From: Rosistilla carotiformis
Lineage (GTDB): Bacteria > Planctomycetota > Planctomycetia > Pirellulales > Pirellulaceae
DNA length: 64,000 bases
Direction: 5' to 3'
Assembly (NCBI RefSeq): GCF_007753095.1
Contig: NZ_CP036348.1
Coordinates: 7,107,411 to 7,171,410 of the forward strand
How positions within the stretch are numbered: the stretch's first letter is position 1; each line of letters opens with the position of its first letter. Positions 1-9,253 of this stretch are shown in pieces. The position numbers and the translations under genes were made by a program. The notes below the pieces were generated by a model. The model was not told where the DNA came from. It saw only the letters and a program-made list of their open reading frames with translations, and made no database searches.

Positions 1-687
1 ATGAAGTTACGACGCGAGACACCATCACAATACTGACCAGCACCGCCGGATCGGCCGAGAATCGTTAACATCGCAGAAGGCTCCACAGGTAGGAACGAAC
101 AACATCGATGTCGTTCGCGCGTGGTTGAGGGTCGTTTGCGCTGACCGCACGTTGGGGGGCGGGCAACCTAACGCATATCGTAACGGCCACTTGCCCGCCG
201 TACAACAAACGAAACTTGTAGATTCGTACGGTATTTTACGAGTGCTAGCATCGATCCCCCGGTTCGTAGCGAAACAACAGGGCATCCAGGAACACGCCCA
301 CGCCCCCCACCAAGCGACACGTAAACACCAGTCCAGGTATCCATGGATCACTAGCCAGGCTCGATAATTGACGCGGTGTCGCGTGCGTGCACAACTTACG
401 CATGGGGGACGAAGCGTCCGCGCATTCGTCCGAATGCAGGGCTTCGGAGCGGACCGATTTTAAGCCCCATCGGGGACGCGAATGTTCGGTAAACGCTTTG
501 GTTGCGATTGCAGATCCACGTCCCTTCCAACCGACACTCAATAAAAGATCGCAAGAGTGGGCAATCTGGCGGAAGTCCAACTGCCGAAGCGGTGGATTTG
601 AAATGACCCTATTCGGGAGTTTTTCAGGTCGACAGGTTTCCTCGATCGCATTCGGATTTGCCTTCCACAGAGAAAGACTCTCGAAAA
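1..687. other. Non-coding leader, no convincing gene
   Basis: I find no recognisable protein, RNA gene or mobile element here. Open frames on both strands encode compositions rich in Cys, Trp, Arg and Pro without domain-like patterning and are probably chance. The only structure seen is an inverted repeat, GGCGGGCAA at 158-166 and TTGCCCGCC at 191-199, with a 24-base loop and no T-run after it, so it is not a typical terminator. The stretch probably holds the promoter of the downstream kinase. Confidence 0.5.
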
Positions 688-3366
688 ATGCAGTACGCTC
701 CCCCTCCCAACCGCCGCTTCCCCGCCATCGTACCTTACGCATTGCTCAGCGGAATCGTCGTCCTATGTTGCGGCGGTTTCTACCTTCGCGAAGCGGGCCA
801 TCTGAAGAAGGCATTGTTAGCCAACGAGCGAACGGGGATCGATGCTTGGGCCCAGCACGTGCAATCCAATCTGCGTCCGGTCGCCGACGATCTACGCCAA
901 TGGGCCAACGACCCCAGCTTGTTCGACTTCGTGACCGAGGGGATTCCCGACGATCTACAGCGGGCGACGCAACAGGCAGTGGTCTTCAGTCGTCTGAAGC
1001 CCGAATACGACCAGATCCGCTATTTGGACCTGCAAGGGCACGAGGTCCTGCGGGTCAACCGACACGGTCAGGTCGTGCCCGGGGAGGAACTGCAAGACAA
1101 GTCGGCGCGCGATTACTTTCTCAAGGCATCGACGTTAGCGCGCGGGCAAATGTATTTGTCGGCGATCGATCTGAACGTCGAACACGGCCGCGTCGAACAA
1201 CCGTTCCGTCCGATGCTGCGACTTGCGATGCCGATCTTCGACGACGCGGGAACACGTCGCGGTGTGTGCGTGATCAACTACTTTGCCGGTGGCGTGTTTC
1301 ACTGCGTTGAAGAAGTGCGACCGGACGTCGCCCATCGGTTGCGTTTGCTGAATCAACGCGGCTATTGGCTGAAAGCTTCGGGCCCCGAACTGGAATGGGG
1401 ATTCCTGTTCCCCGACCGCAAGATCCTGCCCTTGGCGAAAACCGATCCAACGCTGTGGAGACGGATTGAATCCGAACCGCGGGGCCAGGTCCGAGGGTCC
1501 ACCGGAACATTGACGTGGCAAAAAGTCGACCTACAGAAAACGATCGCCTCCCCTTCCGATTCGGTGATCGCGGAAGAACAGTACTTGATCTTTGCATCGG
1601 AGCTCACCGATCAAGAGTATGCCGAACTGTTAGCTCACCCGCGGACCCTCGCGGGCCTGATCACGCTTGTGCTGCTGGGACTGACCACGGTTGCCTATAC
1701 GATGTATCGGTCCAAGCAACAGGCGACCGATGCGATGCACAGCAGCCAGCAGGATCTAGAACAAACACTCGACTCGATGGACGATGCCCTGCAGGCACGC
1801 GAGGCGGCAGAAGCGGCCAATCAAGCGAAGAGCGAATTCCTCGCGTCGATGAGCCATGAACTACGGACTCCGCTCAACGGCATCTTGGGGATGAACGAAC
1901 TGTTGTTGAACACCTCGTTGACCGATCGACAACGCCAATTTGTGCAAGCAGGCGACACCTGTGGCAAGGCGTTGATGCAGCAAATCAATGACATCCTCGA
2001 CCTCTCGAAGATCGAAGCGGGCAAACTGGAATTGGATATCCAGACCTGCGATCTCGAATCGTTGGTCTTCTCGGTCGCAGAGGTCTTCTCCCACATGGCC
2101 CAGAAAAAGGGTTATTCACTAGATTGCCAGATCGATTCCTTGGCCTGCGTCAAGGTCCGATGCGATGGAAATCGGTTGCGGCAGATCCTGGTCAACCTAG
2201 TCAGCAATGCCGTTAAGTTCACCAAATCGGGTAGCGTCACGTTGCGGACGCAGTGCGTTCGCCGGCAAGGCAACGAAATGCGGCTGCGGTTTTCGGTGAT
2301 CGATACCGGAATCGGGATCCCCAGCGATCGACTCGATCGGCTGTTCAAGCCTTTTTCGCAAGTCGACCGCTCCGCGTCACGTGAGTTTGGCGGGACCGGG
2401 CTTGGACTTTCGATCTGCAAACAACTCGTCGATTTCATCGGTGGAACGATCGGTGTCGATAGCGAAGTGGGTGTCGGTTCGACCTTCTGGTTTGAGATCG
2501 AAGTGGAAGCGAACGTCGAAACCGAAGTGATCGCTCAACGGCGGCGCGCACTGGCTGGGATCTGTGTCGTATCGGTCAATGAATCGATCGATTCGCGGCA
2601 ACAACTTTATGAAAGCCTGCGGACCTGGGAGTGCCCTTTCGAACGCTTCACGTCGCTGGCCAAGGCCCAGCATGCGATCGAGCGGGCCGAACAGCAGGGG
2701 CGTCCCTTCTCGCGCGTGTTGGTCGATTGCCAAACGGTGACCGAAGAAGGGTTTGGAGAATTACAGCGTTTCGCCCAAAGCTGCCGCTTGCCGATCATCG
2801 GACTGGGGACCGATCTCGACGACGACGCGCGGAACCGCTTGGCGGAACTCGGAGTGGAAAATATTCTGCTGGATCCGATCCGACCCAGCACGCTGTTCGA
2901 TGTACTGGCCGTCGCAATCGCCGTTCCCGCGGAACCCACCGCGCAGTCCACCGCGTCGCAACCTCACGCCCAGACGCCACAAAAATCGTTGTCGGCACAC
3001 ATTCTGGTGGCCGAAGACAACGACATCAATCAGATGTACATTCAAGAACTGCTGCATCGGATGGGCTGCTCCTGTGACATCGCCTACAACGGCGACGAAG
3101 CGTTGACAGCGCTCGAGACTCGCCACTACGACATGGTGTTGATGGATTGCCAGATGCCCGAAATGGATGGCTTTACCGCCAGCCGAGAAATCCGTCGGCG
3201 CGAGGCGACGGGCAAACGGGTCGGTCACCTACCGATCATTGCATTGACGGCCAACGCGATGAAGGGGGATCGCGAACGCTGCATCGATGCAGGCATGGAC
3301 GAATACCTAAGCAAACCGATCAAGCTGGACAAATTACGAGACATGCTGACGCGGTTTACGATCTGA
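688..3366 (+). CDS. Membrane hybrid sensor histidine kinase with two receiver domains
   Basis: Membrane sensor that autophosphorylates on His and passes phosphate to receiver Asp residues. A first membrane helix (about residues 15-35) is followed by an extracytoplasmic Cache-like sensor (about 50-300), a second helix near 320-340, a short coiled linker, a HisKA H-box with MSHELRTP (H390), a HATPase domain with N, G1 (DTGIGIP) and G2 (GGTGLGLSI) boxes, then two receivers. The first receiver (about 615-730) is degenerate, with no clear acidic pair or conserved Lys. The second is canonical: AEDND, phosphoacceptor D820 in [11 protein letters not shown], and a Lys in SKPIK. I chose the ATG at 688; a TTG at 658 would add ten residues. 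It lies 195 bases before the HD-GYP regulator on the same strand, a likely partner. The ligand is unknown. Confidence 0.88.
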   Translation: MQYAPPPNRRFPAIVPYALLSGIVVLCCGGFYLREAGHLKKALLANERTGIDAWAQHVQSNLRPVADDLRQWANDPSLFDFVTEGIPDDLQRATQQAVVFSRLKPEYDQIRYLDLQGHEVLRVNRHGQVVPGEELQDKSARDYFLKASTLARGQMYLSAIDLNVEHGRVEQPFRPMLRLAMPIFDDAGTRRGVCVINYFAGGVFHCVEEVRPDVAHRLRLLNQRGYWLKASGPELEWGFLFPDRKILPLAKTDPTLWRRIESEPRGQVRGSTGTLTWQKVDLQKTIASPSDSVIAEEQYLIFASELTDQEYAELLAHPRTLAGLITLVLLGLTTVAYTMYRSKQQATDAMHSSQQDLEQTLDSMDDALQAREAAEAANQAKSEFLASMSHELRTPLNGILGMNELLLNTSLTDRQRQFVQAGDTCGKALMQQINDILDLSKIEAGKLELDIQTCDLESLVFSVAEVFSHMAQKKGYSLDCQIDSLACVKVRCDGNRLRQILVNLVSNAVKFTKSGSVTLRTQCVRRQGNEMRLRFSVIDTGIGIPSDRLDRLFKPFSQVDRSASREFGGTGLGLSICKQLVDFIGGTIGVDSEVGVGSTFWFEIEVEANVETEVIAQRRRALAGICVVSVNESIDSRQQLYESLRTWECPFERFTSLAKAQHAIERAEQQGRPFSRVLVDCQTVTEEGFGELQRFAQSCRLPIIGLGTDLDDDARNRLAELGVENILLDPIRPSTLFDVLAVAIAVPAEPTAQSTASQPHAQTPQKSLSAHILVAEDNDINQMYIQELLHRMGCSCDIAYNGDEALTALETRHYDMVLMDCQMPEMDGFTASREIRRREATGKRVGHLPIIALTANAMKGDRERCIDAGMDEYLSKPIKLDKLRDMLTRFTI

Positions 3367-3561
3367 GTTTTGCGGGGCAAGCAAACAGAAAGCTTACCGA
3401 GGCCTCCGTTTCCAAGGCGAGCACATTTGGCCACGTTGCTCGTCCCCACATTTCGCAAAGGTGTTACAAAGTTTGAAATCGCGCGATGGAATCGGATCGC
3501 AAAAAAATTGCATGGGGTGAATGTGACCTAGTCTTCGAAAGACCCAAGGGAGCAGAACCAC

Positions 3562-4683
3562 ATGAACGTTTTGGTTGTTGACGACGATTACATTTCGCGA
3601 ACTGCTGTTGCTCGAACGCTGGAAAAAGGGGGCTATCAAGTCACCACAGCGAACGACGGGCAGATGGCGCTCGACCTCTTTCATCAGCATCACTTCCAGA
3701 TGGTTGTTACCGACTGGGAGATGCCTCGGATCAGTGGCATCGAATTGTGCAAAGCGATTCGCAAGCTGAGTCCGCGTCGCTACATCTATTGTATTATCGT
3801 CACAGCACGCGACCGCGCGGCCGATACCGCAGCGGGCTTCGCGGGAGGCACCGACGATTACATCACCAAACCGTTCAATCCCCATGAACTGCTGATGCGT
3901 GTAGGCGTAGGCCGCCGGATCGTTCAATTGGAATCGGCCAACATGACGATCTTCGCGTTGGCCAAACTGGCCGAATCGCGCGATCCAGAAACCGGTGCGC
4001 ATCTCGAGCGAGTCCAACGCTATTGCCGAATTCTCGCCGAACACCTGCAAAGGAATCCCCGGTTTGCCGACAAGGTCAACGACGACTATGTCGATCTGAT
4101 CTGCCGCACCAGTCCGTTGCACGATATCGGCAAGGTCTCCATCCCCGACAATATTTTGCTGAAGCCGGGACGCTTGACCAAAGAAGAATTCGATGTCATG
4201 AAGACCCACACCGTGCGCGGCGCCGAAACGATCGAATCGTTGCTGCACGAGTTTCCCAACACCTGCTTCCTGAAGATGGCGTTGAACATCATCATTTCAC
4301 ATCATGAAAAATGGGATGGCAGTGGATACCCACACGGATTAGTCGGCCAGCAGATCCCTTTGTGTGGACGAATCATGGCGATTGCTGATGTATACGACGC
4401 CCTGACCTCCAAGCGTGTTTATAAAGAAGCGTTCAGCCACGAACGCGCCAAATCGATCATCGTCGGCGATTCGGGAACACATTTTGATCCCGATATGGTC
4501 GATGCATTTGTGGCGATGGAAGAAGAATTCGTCACGATCGCATCGCGGTTTGCTGAACCCCTTTCACCGAACGTGACACCGCAAACGGACCTGTCTCCCG
4601 TGCCGACTCCAACAAGTGGTACGATCGAAAATGCGACGATCGCTCCGATTGCCTCCACTCCACCCAGCCTAGAACCCGCCTGA
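3562..4683 (+). CDS. Response regulator with HD-GYP cyclic-di-GMP phosphodiesterase domain
   Basis: Two-domain cytoplasmic regulator. The receiver (1-120) has the acidic pair DDD after VLVV, phosphoacceptor D51 in TDWEMP, and the conserved Lys in TKPFNP. The output domain (about 130-325) is HD-GYP: HLERVQRY helix, HDIGK with H187/D188, HTVRGAE, HHEKWDGSGYP with H247/H248 and the GYP signature, and ADVYDALTSKRVYKE. Such domains hydrolyse cyclic-di-GMP with a di- or tri-metal centre; every metal-binding motif I can check is intact, so activity is likely. The last 45 residues are a low-complexity Pro/Thr tail. A Shine-Dalgarno-like AAGGGAG sits about 10 bases before the ATG. It follows a hybrid kinase and is convergent with a second large kinase, either of which could phosphorylate it. 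Confidence 0.92.
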   Translation: MNVLVVDDDYISRTAVARTLEKGGYQVTTANDGQMALDLFHQHHFQMVVTDWEMPRISGIELCKAIRKLSPRRYIYCIIVTARDRAADTAAGFAGGTDDYITKPFNPHELLMRVGVGRRIVQLESANMTIFALAKLAESRDPETGAHLERVQRYCRILAEHLQRNPRFADKVNDDYVDLICRTSPLHDIGKVSIPDNILLKPGRLTKEEFDVMKTHTVRGAETIESLLHEFPNTCFLKMALNIIISHHEKWDGSGYPHGLVGQQIPLCGRIMAIADVYDALTSKRVYKEAFSHERAKSIIVGDSGTHFDPDMVDAFVAMEEEFVTIASRFAEPLSPNVTPQTDLSPVPTPTSGTIENATIAPIASTPPSLEPA

Positions 4684-4736
4684 GCTGATCGCGGCACTGC
4701 CGTCATGGAACTCATCGAACGAAGTGTTGAGCACGA

Positions 4737-7700
4737 TCACGTCGTTGGCGACTCGATCGCGACCGATCGCAGACTTGTTTGATCCTCGACACGGCAAAAC
4801 AGGTCGACCAATGCCGCGTGCAGTTGCGTTTGCCCGATCGGTTTGGGCAGCGGGCGAACTTCCAACGTCTCTTCGGACAGCAAGGGGCTAACCGCTGACA
4901 CGACCAACAGAATCGCAGCCTGCTGCGCCGCCAGCTGTTGCTGAATCACGGCGTTCAATGGTTGCTCATCCAGATCGTAAAACGCTTCGTCGGTGATCAC
5001 AAGATCGTACTTCCGCCCCGCATCCGACGCTTGCCGCAGCCGATCCAATCCGATCTGGAGATCGGCTGCCGCATCGACCTCGATCCCCCAGTCGCGGATC
5101 GAATCGACCAGCATGCTTCGCACTGCAGCATGCGACTGAATCACCAATACGCGACGCGATTCGAAGCCGCGCAAAACGTGTTCGGCCACCGCGTCGTCGA
5201 CGGTGTTGGTTCGACGCAAGTCGACCGTGAACCAGAACCGCGAACCGACTCCGACAGCGCTCTGCACACCGATCTGGCCTCCCATCGCTTCGACGATCGC
5301 TTGGCTGATCGACAGTCCCAATCCCGATCCTCCGTAGCGGCGGCTGATCGAACTGTCGACCTGAGAGAACGATTGAAAAACGCCATCCAGGCGATCGGCC
5401 GGAATCCCGATTCCGGTATCTTCGACCGAGAACAGCAGCCGCGCGTTGTCATCGCTTAAATGTTGCACCTTGGCGCGGAGCGTGATTTCGCCGCGCTCGG
5501 TGAATTTGATCGCGTTGGCCATCAGATTCACAAGCACTTGTCGCAACCGATGGCTATCTCCCGTCAGATGCAACGTGGTCGGATGGTCGAGATGGTGCAG
5601 CAGTTCGATATCTTTTTTCACCACGCGAGCGGGCATCGCTTCCATCAGGTCGTCGAACAATTGCAGCAGTTCAAACGGATGGTCATCCAGTTCCATACCC
5701 CCTGCTTCGATCCGCGACAGATCCAAGATGTCACTGATCAAAGTCAACAAGGCGTTGCCGCTGCTTTGGCATGCACTAACAAACCGTCGCTGGCGCGCAT
5801 CCAAGGGCGAATCGGCTAACAACTCCGTCATCCCAATCACGCCGTTGAGTGGTGTACGCAGCTCGTGACTCATCGTCGCAAGGAATTCACTTTTGGCATT
5901 ACTGGCTCGCTCGGCCTCTTCTTTCGCTGCAAGCAGCGACCGTTCGCTCTCCTTGCGTTGCGTGATGTCGAGCTGAGTGACGACAAAATTACAAAGCTCC
6001 CCCTCATCGTCAAAGACGGGATCAATTTTCGAATCGGTCCAATATCCACGACCGTCTTTAGCGTAGTGATAGATTTCCGTCGCCACACTCTGGCGTTTGC
6101 CCAGCGTTTCAATAATGTGAGCAATGGTATCCGGATCGGTGGCGGGACCATGTAAAACCATTTCCGGCCGCTTGCCGACCACTTCCGCCGAAGTGTAACC
6201 GGTCAACAGGGTAAACGCTTGGTTCACCCATTCGATCCGGCGAAACGCATCGGTGATGAAGACGGAGTGTTGGGTCTTGCTGGCAACCAACGACAACTTG
6301 GAAATCTCGCGATGGGAATCGTGCAGTTTGTCTTCGGCCCGTTTGCGTTCAACAAACAACGCAATCGTATCGGCGATCGCTGCGAGGCCCTCGAGCGTCT
6401 TCGCTTTTAGGGCACTCGTCGCAAACAGCGCCAAGACACCAACAACACGGTCCCCCACAATCAATGGGTAACCAGCAAACGCAACCATCCCCTCGCGTCC
6501 GGCCCACTCGGGCTGACCAATCTCGGGGTCGTTGGAGACATCGTTGGTCAGATGAGGTTGTCGTGTCGATGCGATCCGGCCAATTTTCAGACTGCCCACC
6601 GGAACGCGAGCGTGCCCGCCATCGATGTGAGTATAGATCCCCGCACTGGCTTGCAGATCGAGCATCATTTCGGTGTGATCGACTTTCCAGATCCGGGCGA
6701 AACTGGCCCCCAATCGATTCACCACCGCTTCGCAACACTGTTGCAACCCGGTACGCAAATCATCCGCGCGCGAGAGCGCAAGCCCAACGTCAGCCATCAA
6801 GTTGGCAACTTGGGTCCGTTCGGCAAGCCGGGCTTCGACTTGCTTCCGCTGCGAGATGTCGCGGACGAGCGCAACAAATCGTGGTGGTTCGTCGTGGGGC
6901 GCGACGTACTGGATCACAACGTCGACGGGAACCTCCACACCATCCTTGCGACGGTGCAGCGTTTCGAAACGTCGGGAGGATTGCGAATCGGAAATCAAAT
7001 CATCGAAAAAATCGCTCAGCTGGGTGGAGGCAATCGAGACGTCGATGTCATAGATCGACATCTGCTTCAGTTCCTCGGCGGTGTAGCCGAGGTGTTCGGT
7101 CGCGCCGCGGTTGACGTAATAGAAGCGATAATGATCCGGCCGGAACATGAAGACGCAGTCATGGGTCTGGTCGAGCGTCGTCTTAAATTGATTCAGCTCC
7201 AATTCGTGTTGCTTCCACTTCGTCAGATCGACCTGTGTGCCGACCATCCGGTAGGGACGCTCCATGCCCGCGCGAATCACGGCGACCGCACGCGACAGCA
7301 CGTGCAGGTACCGGCCGTCTTTATGTCCTATCCGACATTCGATTTCAAACGTATCTACCTGACCACTGATGCAACGCTCGATCGCTTCATGGACTCGAGG
7401 TTGTTCATCGGGATGAATCCGCGAAAACGCCCACTCACGATTGTTCTCGATCTCGTCTCTAGCAAACCCTAGCATTTCCAAGAAACGGGGCGAGTAGAAG
7501 ATTTCGTCCGATTCGAGATTCCAATCCCAGATCCCGTCGTTGCTGCCGCGAACCGCCAAGTTCAATTGCTCGCGACTCAGCTGCAATTCGTCCTCCAACG
7601 CCAACTGCCGCGCCACCTGTTCCTCGGCAACGCGTTTGGCTGAGCGCAGCTCCGACGTGCGGACCGCGACCAAACGTTGAACATGTCGGGTTCGACGAGA

Positions 7701-8747
7701 CAGATAGCAAACAAATCCGCTAGCCAACAACGAGACCAAAATCCCCGACGCCAGCGCCATCGTCGGAGTGCTGCTGCGACGTTTGCTGATGTAGTCTTTG
7801 TTCGCGGTGCAGTGCATCGTCCACTGCCGTCCGGCCAATTCAAAATCGCCAGCGTGCACCAACGAATTTGCCGATTGCAGGCCGTAGGGTCCGCAATTGG
7901 GACGCCCCATGCCATCGACTAAACGCGGCGCGCGGACATACGTGACGCGGTCCTCGGGCTTTGCTTCGGTCTCAAACAGCGTGATTTGGATCCCAACCGG
8001 AACCAGCGAACCGATCGCCTCTTCAAGCACCTGATCGATCCGTAGCTGCGCGACCACGTAACCTCGCAACACGGGCTCGTCGTCGGTCGACTCAAAGAAG
8101 ATCGGATAGAACAATTGAACTCGCAACCCCGGTCGACCATCGGCAGGCAGTTCCGCCGCCGTTGCCGTGATCCGCGGCATGGCATCGGCGTCGTTCAGCG
8201 CCGCGCGAATGTGGGGACGCGCCAACAAGTCCTCCCCCAACACATCGGTCGGATCGCCCGGCGGATAGACAAACGTCACGGGCAGATACCGATCGCGTGC
8301 TTCCGCAATCCGATAGGTTCCGTCGGCCTGCCGCTCAAAAATTTCGTTAGCCGGAACGATCGGGTCTTCTTCAAATGGACGGCGAGTATATCCCGCCACG
8401 TTGCGAACCCATCGGACGCGGTCGATGCCGATGGCAGCCGGATCGACAGTCTCCAGAAACGCTTCGAATTCCGTCTGATCGACCACGGTGGAACTGTTGT
8501 ACATTCCCTCGACCGACTCGATCAGGTCGATCGAACGCGCCACGCCCGCGTTAAAAACCGCAATCCGTTCGAGCGACGACGCATGAAACTCTTTGCCGAT
8601 GGCGTGGTGTTCGATCGAGCGCATCGTCTGCCACAACGACCAACTGGCGAGTGCTCCCGAGACAAGGATCAACGCGGGCAGAATCCACTGCATCCATCGC
8701 GTGCCACGCAACTCGCTTGCTTCGGTGGGGCTTGTTGGAAAATTCAT
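4737..8747 (-). CDS. Large CHASE/PAS/GAF hybrid sensor histidine kinase
   Basis: Membrane hybrid kinase of 1336 residues. Order: membrane helix (about 20-40), CHASE-type extracytoplasmic sensor (about 90-290), second helix near 327-347, PAS (about 390-510), PAS with PAC (about 520-640), GAF (about 650-800), PAS (about 820-940), HisKA with MSHELRTP (H961), HATPase with DTGIGIP and GGSGLGLSI, and a C-terminal receiver-like domain. The receiver lacks the usual acidic pair (the strand ends VIQSH) although an Asp remains in VITDEAF and a PLPKP Lys is kept, so phosphotransfer through it is doubtful. I chose the ATG at 8747 that precedes the first membrane helix; the frame is open upstream to 8921 but that extension is Arg-rich and unlike a protein N terminus. 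It ends 53 bases from the convergent HD-GYP regulator. Confidence 0.88.
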   Translation of the reverse strand: MNFPTSPTEASELRGTRWMQWILPALILVSGALASWSLWQTMRSIEHHAIGKEFHASSLERIAVFNAGVARSIDLIESVEGMYNSSTVVDQTEFEAFLETVDPAAIGIDRVRWVRNVAGYTRRPFEEDPIVPANEIFERQADGTYRIAEARDRYLPVTFVYPPGDPTDVLGEDLLARPHIRAALNDADAMPRITATAAELPADGRPGLRVQLFYPIFFESTDDEPVLRGYVVAQLRIDQVLEEAIGSLVPVGIQITLFETEAKPEDRVTYVRAPRLVDGMGRPNCGPYGLQSANSLVHAGDFELAGRQWTMHCTANKDYISKRRSSTPTMALASGILVSLLASGFVCYLSRRTRHVQRLVAVRTSELRSAKRVAEEQVARQLALEDELQLSREQLNLAVRGSNDGIWDWNLESDEIFYSPRFLEMLGFARDEIENNREWAFSRIHPDEQPRVHEAIERCISGQVDTFEIECRIGHKDGRYLHVLSRAVAVIRAGMERPYRMVGTQVDLTKWKQHELELNQFKTTLDQTHDCVFMFRPDHYRFYYVNRGATEHLGYTAEELKQMSIYDIDVSIASTQLSDFFDDLISDSQSSRRFETLHRRKDGVEVPVDVVIQYVAPHDEPPRFVALVRDISQRKQVEARLAERTQVANLMADVGLALSRADDLRTGLQQCCEAVVNRLGASFARIWKVDHTEMMLDLQASAGIYTHIDGGHARVPVGSLKIGRIASTRQPHLTNDVSNDPEIGQPEWAGREGMVAFAGYPLIVGDRVVGVLALFATSALKAKTLEGLAAIADTIALFVERKRAEDKLHDSHREISKLSLVASKTQHSVFITDAFRRIEWVNQAFTLLTGYTSAEVVGKRPEMVLHGPATDPDTIAHIIETLGKRQSVATEIYHYAKDGRGYWTDSKIDPVFDDEGELCNFVVTQLDITQRKESERSLLAAKEEAERASNAKSEFLATMSHELRTPLNGVIGMTELLADSPLDARQRRFVSACQSSGNALLTLISDILDLSRIEAGGMELDDHPFELLQLFDDLMEAMPARVVKKDIELLHHLDHPTTLHLTGDSHRLRQVLVNLMANAIKFTERGEITLRAKVQHLSDDNARLLFSVEDTGIGIPADRLDGVFQSFSQVDSSISRRYGGSGLGLSISQAIVEAMGGQIGVQSAVGVGSRFWFTVDLRRTNTVDDAVAEHVLRGFESRRVLVIQSHAAVRSMLVDSIRDWGIEVDAAADLQIGLDRLRQASDAGRKYDLVITDEAFYDLDEQPLNAVIQQQLAAQQAAILLVVSAVSPLLSEETLEVRPLPKPIGQTQLHAALVDLFCRVEDQTSLRSVAIESPTT

Positions 8748-9253
8748 GACTTCGATGCGAAACAAAAAGCGTGATGGAACCCTAGCGATCGCGATCCGGT
8801 TTGCAGCCCGCCGCAGACACCGCGCGACCGACCGTACCACCGGATTCGATCCCCAGTGGCTCGCTGATCTGCTGCGCCGCGGGGTGGAATGCGATGGCAC
8901 CGGTCGGTGCGCGAGCGACAATCCATCGCGTGATCCTTCGGGCGGATGCGATCACGGGGCCTTGCAGGACGACTTAAACGCCACCTATCCGTGGTGTTCC
9001 CTCGCACCGCTTTCGGTTCCTGAACGCACGTGTATCTCGAGCAAGCCGAATCCCGCCATAGTTCGGAGCCCTTCCGATTTATCGTCTCTGCTTCGGTCGG
9101 GTGCCTGTAAATCAGGCGCGATTCGGTTTGAGATTAAATTGCTATCGGCCTCATTGAGCGAAACCAGCCTCGCGACCGACACAGTCGCCCCAATCGTCAA
9201 ACCGCCCAATTGGTTTTGCCCGTGGAAACAAAGCATGTTGAGAAGAAAAACGT
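8748..9253. other. Divergent intergenic region between kinase and protease
   Basis: About 500 bases between two divergent starts. No domain-bearing frame is visible. It presumably carries both promoters; I could not pick convincing -35/-10 pairs. A short Shine-Dalgarno-like GAGAAG lies about 8 bases before the protease ATG at 9254. Confidence 0.45.

Noticed and set aside
387-1310. 307-codon plus-strand frame overlapping the kinase start
   Set aside because: Arg/Ser-rich, no domain, overlaps the kinase in another frame.
8748-8921. Upstream extension of the large kinase
   Set aside because: The 58 added residues are Arg/Ser/His-rich and would precede an internal membrane helix; the ATG at 8747 fits better.
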